Shown here: in pieces, positions 56,840-64,000 of the stretch | Position numbering within the stretch: the stretch's first letter is position 1 | Layout: every line of letters starts with the position of its first letter | NCBI GenBank assembly: GCA_012932865.1 | Contig: SAXG01000025.1 | Coordinates: forward strand, 248,001 to 312,000 | Length of the DNA: 64,000 bases | DNA from: Amylostereum areolatum | Lineage: Eukaryota; Basidiomycota; Agaricomycetes; Russulales; Stereaceae | Reading direction: 5' to 3' | Notes under the pieces: model-generated | What the model was told of the DNA's origin: nothing | The model's database searches: none | Seen by the model: the letters and a program-made list of their open reading frames with translations, nothing else | Program-made: the position numbers and the translations under genes

Positions 56840-57020
56840 TTCCGTCGTTTTGTCGTTTTGTCGCTGCGACGCTACGACATGACGAGGGCGACTCGCTGCG
56901 CGTGAGCGCGAACGCTACGTCGTTCCGACGTTCCAAGCCTCACCGCGAAGTTGTGTCGCTCTGACATTGCTTATTCAGCGGCCGAAGCCGCTCCGTCGTT
57001 TCAACGTAGTCGGTGTAGCG
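56840..57020. repeat. Subterminal motif array, right copy (inverted)
   Basis: TCGTTTTGTCGTTTTGTCGC, CTACGTCGTTCCGACG, GCTCCGTCGTTTC and related motifs lie just upstream of the KDZ start codon. They are the reverse complement of the motifs at 45690-45895. Confidence 0.55.
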
Positions 57021-57515
57021 AGGTGTTCCAGATATCGTACTTTCACCCCAAACCGGTAGATTGTAATGAATTGGCTGGTCTCAATCACGCTGTGACGCGC
57101 TTTACAATCGTAAAGAAACCCCCCCGCAGGATTTTCGCAGTTTTGGTCATTTTAACTGGTTGTTCCCGGGGGTAACCCCGTATTGTATTTTTCTGACGTA
57201 TTGACCCATGGGTAACTTATACATAGTACTTAAGTCGACGCGAAGCCGGGAACTACAGTGTCGATTGAATTCAAGTTTGTCGTTACGTTTGTCGTTACGC
57301 TGGGTTCAACGAGGTTGATCGAACTGAACGGGAGACTCGAGAGGGATCGAGTCATCAGTAAACAGATTTTTGGTGAACCTCACCGCCCTTCTTCGCGATA
57401 GAAAACGGCGTGATGAACGAATGTACGTTGGATCCCTGCAATGGCATCGACGAGGGTCCAATTGGAACACCGGTGGAACACAACTCGGTTCCACTACTAC
57501 GTACATCCGAGTCAG

Positions 57516-59826
57516 TCAGAACCAGCCACGAATGATACAGGCGTCCACCACCTGCGTTAACCGCACATTGCCCACCCACTCCCGCAGCCCCTGCGTCCAT
57601 CTCGCACAGGCGTCTTCCGGTATCAGAATTTCCTCGAGCGAAACACCCGCCGCCTTCCGGTCCCTCAACCACACGAGAAGCGCGTGGTCCGCCGCCGTCG
57701 GGATCGCCTTGAAGAGGTTGACTTTCGTGCGCGGCTGGGTGGGCATGATCTTGAGCGTTTTCAGCTGAGGAAGGAGCGGCGCCACCCCGCGGGCGACGTC
57801 CGGGGAGGACAGCACGGGGAGGAGGTCGCAGAGCGTGCGGTCCGTGACGTGCAGCTGGCGGAGCCTCCGCGCGCGGTCGAAGAGCGCGGTCCAGAAGAGC
57901 GGGGTGACTTTGGCGTGGCCGAGGTCAAGCTCCAGGTCGAGGAGGGCGTCGAGGCATACGCCGTAGAGCGTCGGGGAAGGCACGGGGAGCCTGTTCATCG
58001 ATGGCAGCGTCCACACCAGGCGGATATCGCCCGGGGGGAGGCCCCTGGTCGGGAACGTGGTCGGTGGCCACCGCCCGTCCAGTGGATCGTCGTCCATCAG
58101 GAAAAACCTCCCTTACTAAAAATCTACTAATTAGAGGGGGACCTTCCTAATTCCCTGTTCCCGCTGCCAACCTGCAAGGCACTACGTCAACGTAGGTCCC
58201 TGTCACCCTTCTGGCCTCAACTATGTATTTGAAGTGCAAATATGAGGTCAATGTCGACGACGGTGCATCGAAATGTGTACGGGGTTTTGTGAGAATAGAG
58301 CCCGTTAGTTCACTTTAGGAAGGTCCCCCTCTAACTAGCGCTAATTTGCTGGATTTGTTGATTTTAGTAAGGGAGGTTTTTCCTGATGTCCACGGGACGG
58401 GGCCACGACTTGCGCCAGCACTCTACCGAGATATCGCGGCCGAGGCAGCGGATCCCCAGCCCTTTGTACGGGGAGGACGCGCCGCCGTACTTCGACAGCA
58501 GCGGGACGACGAAGTCGGAACTGGAACCGCCGCCCAGGTTCGGACGCGCGTTAGTAGGGTTCGGGTCACCGGGGAGACGCCAGGCCAGCGCGGGCATCGG
58601 GGATCCCAGGCTCGGGACGAGGCAGAGGGCGAACACGATCGCGCCCGCGGGGTGCGCCCCGCCCTCGCAGGCGGTGAAGTCGAAGCGGCGGAGCGAGGCG
58701 GGGAGAAAGATGGCGGACCCGGGGCTCGGGACGCCGTCGCGCGCGGCGCAGTGCATGTCCTGCGGCGGCAGGACGGCGCGGAGGGTGATGTCGCGGATGC
58801 GGTCCATCCTGCCGAGCATCTCGTTGACGTTCTGGACGGTGGGGAAGGGGATGGGCACGGTCGCGGACGCGTCGACCTCGAGGGACGTCAGGTTGGTGTA
58901 CACGGGGGACGACCACGGGATGTGGCAGTTCTGCAGCTCGAGCCGGGCGAGCGCGTGCGAGCGGGGGAGGGTGTTCCAGGGGAGGAGCAGGGTTACCTCC
59001 TGCGAGTCGTTCCCGATCATGAGCGATTCCAGCAGGGGGGCTTCGAGCGCGCAAAGGGCGGTAGAGTCGGAAGGGTGGTCCCAGGTGTGCTCCACGGAGA
59101 GCGAGCGCAGACGGGCCATGTGCTCGCGCAGGAAGCCCAGGAACCAGTCGGTGATTGTCCTGTGCACCTCTGGATGGAATCCCGACTCCATCTGGTACTT
59201 GAGGTCGATCGGGGCAGGGTAGGACCGCATCAGCATCTCGTCGCGCCAGTCCACGGACATGGTCTGGATGTAGAGGTAGTCCCAGAGAGGACGGTCCTCG
59301 AGCGCGACCTACGCGCTCAACAGATCAATACTCCCCGCCACTGAACTAGGGCGACGCGCTCACCTTGCGCCATCGCGCGCACACATGCGTGACTTTGGGG
59401 ATCCACCCCAGGTCGAAGCCGTGCCGACCGATGCAGCGGGGGGCGCCCGTCGAGCCCGCCTCGTCGATGTTGTCGAGCGGCGGGTCGTCGTCGCGGAGGA
59501 TGCGAAATATGTGCGAGAGGACCTCTGAGGGCAGCCGGACGATCGCCCGGCGGTTGTTGAGGCACTGCTTCGACAGCGCGAGGAGGCGCGCGATGGCGTC
59601 GACGTCCTCGCCGAGCTCCTCCGTGCTCGGATCCTGCGTCGCCCCGAGGATGTTTCTGTCGATTCCGAATCTGTAAAGAGCGATGTTGTGCCAGTACGCC
59701 CTGTTGGGATCGGATGGTCAGGAAACGTTGATGTAACGGTCGGTGGCATAGGAGCCGACTCGAAATCGCTCACCATGCTGGCACTCTTGCGCCCGCGCGA
59801 GAGTGAGGGGGGTTCAAATGGAGCAT
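57516..59826 (-). pseudogene. F-box/LRR gene split by a MITE
   Basis: Exons: about 59775-59826 (proposed start), about 59364-59705, then 58392-59308, then, beyond the insertion, 57516-58091. The F-box region reads IVRLPSEVLSHIFRILRDDD and PKVTHVCARWRKVALEDRPL across a 55-nt intron (59309-59363). The leucine-rich part shares LQNCHIPWSSPVYTNL and EMLGRMDRIRDITL with the gene at 26315. A 292-bp element (58096-58387) interrupts the coding sequence after RPVD and introduces a stop within a few codons (DIRKNLPY). Without the insert and one target copy the frame continues RPVDDDPLDGRWPP. Current product would be truncated; the last 190 residues are orphaned. Confidence 0.8.
58092..58391. mobile_element. 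MITE inside F-box gene, TSD GTCC
   Basis: Element 58096-58387 (292 bp) begins ATCAGGAAAAACCTCCCTTA and ends with its exact inverse (TAAGGGAGGTTTTTCCTGAT). Inner arms also pair (GGGGGACCTTCCTAA with TTAGGAAGGTCCCCC). It is flanked by GTCC at 58092-58095 and 58388-58391, a 4-bp target duplication. No coding capacity. Confidence 0.92.
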
Positions 59827-60342
59827 AACTTGGCGTGGAAGAACTGCGCGTTAGTATACGTTGGGGAGGCGTTCAGCTGAGGTAGTACCCACCAAGTTGG
59901 TGATGTTCGAGAAAAGGGAAAGAGAAATTGGGTGGGGCGTGGTCATGTCCGACCTTCGACACAATTTAAACGCGCAGGGCGGGGCAGTGCTGTAACAAAA
60001 AGGTCTTCATGTCGGCGAATGAATTGGATAAATTTCAAAGCGACATTGCGAGGAGAAATGGAGGAAGAACAAAGCAGATTGGCAGATGATGCGACGAGAA
60101 CGCCACGAGATAAGATAAGATAAGGTCGACGCGTCGGCCTTTTCCTATTTCCTTGTTCTCGCAAACGCTCCTTGTTCTTGACGACCATCTCGCCACCATC
60201 CGAGTTCCAATCGATTCACGGCCTAGCGCGTGAGTAATTCACGACATTATCCACCTCCTTGTTCTCACAGAATCAAATCTATCATAACAGGACTTGAAGG
60301 CCGTCACCGACCCGCCGGGCCGCCGCCCACTGAGCTTCGCGG
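59827..60342. other. Intergenic between divergent F-box genes
   Basis: No gene. Contains AAGATAAGATAAGG at 60112-60125 (GATA-type repeat, as at 19494). Confidence 0.4.
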
Positions 60343-62053
60343 ATGGCGCGGGTTATGTCTTTACACCGTGACGACGCTGACCTGGCAGCCATGCATCGCG
60401 TTTTAACAACGCCGGAGCTGGTAGACCATATTTTTTCATATTCTTCTCGAGACGACAATGCCGCAAGCGCGCTCGTGTGCAAATCCTGGGTCGAGATCGC
60501 CAGAGACCATATATGGGACGTCGTCCTGACTCCCTGCCAGCTGTTCAGGCTCCTCGCGCCGACCCTTTGCCCAGAAAATGGAGACGAGGAGGAGGTATCG
60601 CATGTGAGTTCCCCGTCTCTTAAAAAGTGCAATTCAACCGATGAGCTCACGCACGCACCCGTGCCAGGATTTCGAGCGGTTTCCTACCCGGGCGGACTGG
60701 ACGCGTTTCCAGCCATTCGCTCGCCGAGTTCGCCATCTTGAAATTGTCAATTCCGCGCCTTGCGCTTGCAAGTTTCCATACTACACCCGACTAATCCGGG
60801 ATATCGCCTTATCCCGCCCGGACCTCATCATCTTTCCCAACCTGCGCATGCTCGCGGTTTGCGGGGAAAGCATTCCTCAAGAGTCCACACTCCTCTTCCT
60901 GCACCCCGGCCTCAGGGATCTCTCTCTCATAAATCCGGAAAACTCGGAGTACTACCCTAATCACATTTTCTTTGAGGACGTGCTCTCCAGGGTGCCCGCC
61001 CTCCGATCGTTCAGTTTGACCGTCCGCCTGGGGCATGCTATTTCGTCCGAGGAGGAAGCGACGCTGGCCAGATGTCTCTCCGCGTTGCCTCTGCTTTTCG
61101 TATCCTTGCCCCAGTACTTCATCACGTCCAAAATCGTCCAAGCCCTGTCCGCCTCTCCTTCCCTTCAGATCCTAACCGATCTACTCTTCAACCTGTCGGC
61201 CGCCTATGACGCGCTCGCACCCTTCTCTCCTATCCTCCCCGCCGGTTCTTTCCAATCCCTCGAAATCCTAACCTTATCTGCACATTTTTCCGACCTAATA
61301 CCCGTCATCCAGCACGCCACGTTCTCCTCCAAACTCCGACGGTTGCACATCCGCGCCTTGCGCGGCGAACCAAGGGTGGCCGTACAGGGCCTGTGCACCG
61401 TCATTTCCGAATACTGCCTCAGCCTTCAAAACCTCGCATTGGTCATGGTGCGCCCAAAACATTTCGTGGCCGACGCGGACAGGCTCGCTTGGGGAACCGA
61501 CGTGGGTCACGAGGCGCTTCAGTACGACGCGATACGGAGTCTCGTCAAGCTCCCGCAACTGTTTATGTTGGACGTTATCCACACGAAGCCCCTCCAGCTC
61601 AGCGATCACGACATCGAAGACATCGCGAAATCCAAGCCGGATATCGTCCGTCTGGTCCTCAATCCGGTGCCGCGCCGTCGCACCGAGAGAACTCTCCCCC
61701 TTCCCACTCTCCTCTCCTTGACCCATCTCGCGAGGTGCTGTCGCTACCTCCGCGTCGTCGGTCTTTATATCGACGCACGGGTACCTGTTGATATCCACCC
61801 GTCGCTGTGTTTCGAAATCTGGCAGCTGGCATCCGTGTATCTACGGTGCTCGCCCATCGCCGAGGTCCAGCGCAGGCAGGTCGCGATGTTCTTATCCCGG
61901 ATGCTTCCTCCGCACGCCAAGTTCGAGAAAGAACCTGTTCAGATGGCCATGGACGCTTGTGTCGGCGAAGTTGTTCTGGATTCCTCGTGGGAGTGGGTGG
62001 AAGATCGGCTGTCTCTGCTGCAGGAGGCGAGGTGGGACGAGTGCGAACGGTGA
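60343..62053 (+). CDS. F-box-like leucine-rich protein (paralogue of 3361 gene)
   Basis: Exons 60343-60603 and 60668-62053 with a 64-nt intron; 548 residues from the first ATG (in-frame ATG at 60355 also possible). F-box part: MHRVLTTPELVDHIFSYSSR, ALVCKSWVEIARDHIWDVVL, TPCQLFRLLAP. Exon 2: DFERFPTRADWTRFQPFARR, PNLRMLAVCG, LFLHPGLRDLSLINP, EYCLSLQNLALVM, ending DSSWEWVEDRLSLLQEARWD. Matches the gene at 3361-5119 throughout, with the same intron site and length. SCF adaptor role inferred. Confidence 0.87.
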
Positions 62054-62330
62054 GTTGACATTTGTTTGAACTTATCGAAGGATCGGGCTCATGTGAAACT
62101 GAGCAGGAGGCGACTGCAATGTACATGTCCCCCAATTCCGGCGGACGGGAAGGACGACGCTAATGGACAACTTATTCGAGCAACATAATACGGAAGACCG
62201 GCTATTTTCGGACCTTCCTTACTCTTCATATTATCTATAAGCTACCGTAAACATACAACGTACAACACTTGCCATGCAGTGGACCGGGCCGTCGGATATA
62301 AACCTTTCATCCTACTACGAATAGTCGTAG
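62054..62330. other. Intergenic, 3' regions of two converging genes
   Basis: Nothing recognised; AT-rich stretch at 62215-62260 may hold polyadenylation signals. Confidence 0.35.
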
Positions 62331-63573
62331 TCAGATCCCGTCACTGACGCAAAGACGGGATGACCACTCACTGTTGTCCTCACGATCGAAGAATGTTTTA
62401 AGGCGCTTGAACAGAGTGCGGCGGGCGGTGCTTGTGCCTCCCACAAAGCTCGACCTGCAGTCAGAGCATGCATCGAGCCCTCCGGCGTTGTCTTCCGCGC
62501 GCTTCAAACACTCCAACGGGTCGGACGACGTGTTCATTTCTTCACAGCACTCCGACCAGAATTTTCGAAGCTCCTTCAGGCAGGGTGACGTTCCATCTCC
62601 GCGCGGGCAAAGGATGAATGGACGATGACGGAAGGTATGTACATAGCTTCGGAGGGCTGCCCGTCCACGGACGAAACGCTGGAAATCTTCGGTTGTGAGA
62701 CAGCTGAGGTCTGCGGTACGTGGATTTTTGGCCTGGAAAGGTTTGAACTCATAGACACGGGCGAGATCGTAGAATGCGATAGGAAGGACCGATGGAATGT
62801 CGTGATCCGTGGCCAAACGAATAGTTTGCGCTGAAAGTAACCGTATACTCAGGGGTGCATACCGCCGCGTTGAATACGGCGAAACATGAAGGTACTAACC
62901 TGGGTCTGGGTAATGGAGTGGTGCATTTTCGTTTCTGGTTTCCTCGCCATCAACGATAAGGTCAATCCCGAGGAAATCGCATACGGCCTCGCGCGCATCC
63001 CACAGACGGAGCTCAGCAGGCCAATCTTCATGAAGAGCATCGACAGCAAGATCGCGGATATCTTGAGCATCATACTTGCGTGATAGGCGCAGGATCCCAG
63101 CGTACTTCTTCGGGAAATCAGCCTTGTTCAGGCCATATTTTAGGGGCTGCCGGTGGCGCTGCAAGAAACTTGCATGAACTCGTGAGCATTGACCTCAAAG
63201 ACCAGGTATGAAAGACGCACTTTGGGTAGTACAGCGCCTTCAGGAAGTCCCCCAAATCTTCGTAGTCATCCTGCATGTCCATCACGGGTAGACCGTCGTA
63301 CCGATCGGATGCGACGTCGAATGCCGTTTGCGGGCCACCGAATAGATCGCGGAAAACAGCTCCATGTGTCGCTAGCACAAACTTGTGCGCTTTGAAAAGA
63401 ATGACCGAGCTGTCGCCTTTGTAAGGTGCTCGAAGGACGATGTTGCCGTCCTCCATCCAGACATCGTCGCTGTGTACGACGGTTACAGTGGCCCCTATCG
63501 GCATGCCATTTTGATTGTCAGAGTCGTCAGTTCGTGCCCGCTTGGAGGAATGGGCAAGGTTTGTGGTTGACAT
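62331..63573 (-). CDS. BTB/POZ domain protein
   Basis: Exons 63221-63573, 62900-63168 and 62331-62831. BTB fold: SDDVWMEDGNIVLRAPYKGD, LFKAHKFVLATHGAVFRDLF, GLPVMDMQDDYEDLGDFLKA LYYP (split here), followed by ILRLSRKYDAQDIRDLAVDA. The third exon reads LATDHDIPSVLPIAFYDLAR and contains CSDCRSS. BTB proteins dimerise and often bridge substrates to Cul3 ligases; fungal single-BTB families are large and uncharacterised. Exon 1 to 2 uses the acceptor catgcaag and keeps frame. The obvious exon 2 to 3 splice is off frame by one, so this junction is wrong or the gene is damaged. The last GTGAGT at 62362 may start a further intron. Confidence 0.75.
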
Positions 63574-63721
63574 GGTGATTATGGGACTGGATGTTGAGCT
63601 TATGGAGGGGGTGTGTGAGAGGTTGGGATTGGTACCGGCGGCGGGAGGGTGTCACGGCGAGAAGCAAGACGCGTCCGGGGGGTTTGACGCGTACCACGAC
63701 CACCCCTTAACTTCCGACGAC
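63574..63721. promoter_or_regulatory. Bidirectional promoter of two BTB genes
   Basis: 148 bp between two ATGs pointing apart. No TATA box visible. Shared control is inferred from spacing. Confidence 0.45.
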
Positions 63722-64000
63722 ATGTCCTCTCCTCCTCCTTCGAAACGACACAGAGCTGCCTCCACGGACGAAAATCTCCCTCTCACCGTGAAACGTAGCT
63801 CAGATCTCTGGCTCTCGGATGGGACGATCATCCTCCGGACCTCCGACCACGCTTCCAATGTCCAAACACTGTTCCGGGTCCACAAGTCCACGCTTGCTCT
63901 GCACTCAACCTTCTTCCGCGATCTTTTCGATGGACCACAAACAGCGTTCGATACTGCATCAGAACGCTACGATGATCTTCCGGTGATGGACATGGCTGAT
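63722..64000 (+). CDS. BTB/POZ domain protein, cut by window end
   Basis: Starts MSSPPPSKRHRAASTDENLP and continues SSDLWLSDGTIILRTSDHAS, FRVHKSTLALHSTFFRDLFD, TASERYDDLPVMDMAD to the last base. The blocks match the neighbouring divergent gene (VLATHGAVFRDLFGGPQTAFD; ASDRYDGLPVMDM), so the two are paralogues from a head-to-head duplication. The remainder lies outside the window. Confidence 0.85.
   Translation, partial: MSSPPPSKRHRAASTDENLPLTVKRSSDLWLSDGTIILRTSDHASNVQTLFRVHKSTLALHSTFFRDLFDGPQTAFDTASERYDDLPVMDMAD

Overview
The window is nuclear DNA of a filamentous basidiomycete, almost certainly an Agaricomycete. Coding genes carry many short GT-AG introns (about 49-90 nt), GC-rich third positions and very small exons. 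The mobile DNA (Plavaka-type and KDZ-type transposases, a Ty3/gypsy element with a chromodomain) and the expanded F-box/LRR and BTB/POZ families are typical of that class. I saw no tRNA, rRNA or CRISPR array. All gene models were spliced by eye from the sequence, so exon ends are proposals.

Layout. 0-5.1 kb: a small terminal-inverted-repeat element, an adenylate-kinase-like P-loop protein whose Walker A motif is assembled from an 11-nt microexon, and an F-box-type leucine-rich protein. 5.1-11.7 kb: a long non-coding stretch, a beta-carbonic anhydrase, a transposon relic with a DDE transposase tail and a large hairpin, then mitochondrial ATP synthase subunit f with a 9-nt microexon. 11.7-19.1 kb: GC-rich, repeat-rich, gene-poor DNA with one small Cys-rich protein and one small secreted protein. 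19.7-25.9 kb: a complete Ty3/gypsy chromovirus with 420-bp LTRs and a perfect 5-bp target duplication, silenced by four in-frame stops that all fit C-to-T change. 26.3-27.9 kb: a second F-box family. 28.0-35.9 kb: three vesicle-traffic genes in a row, TRAPPII subunit Trs65, COG complex subunit 3 (divergent pair) and sorting nexin 3. 36.5 kb: a CsbD-like stress protein.

37.3-57.2 kb is a mosaic of mobile DNA. It holds a broken Plavaka transposase, several lineage-restricted genes on both strands, a B-type cyclin with an intact destruction box but no recognisable C-terminal end, a decayed RhoGEF-type PH fragment, and a KDZ-type (CxC5/CxC6) transposase. GC-rich repeat arrays in opposite orientation lie near 45.7 and 56.9 kb and may be the ends of one KDZ element that carries host gene pieces. 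57.5-62.1 kb: an F-box gene split by a 292-bp MITE that has clear target duplications, then a paralogue of the first F-box gene. 62.3-64 kb: two divergent BTB/POZ genes, the last cut by the window end.

The stable core (carbonic anhydrase, ATP synthase f, Trs65, COG3, SNX3, CsbD) is housekeeping. Around it are fast-evolving ubiquitin-adaptor-like families (F-box, BTB) and transposons at several stages of decay.
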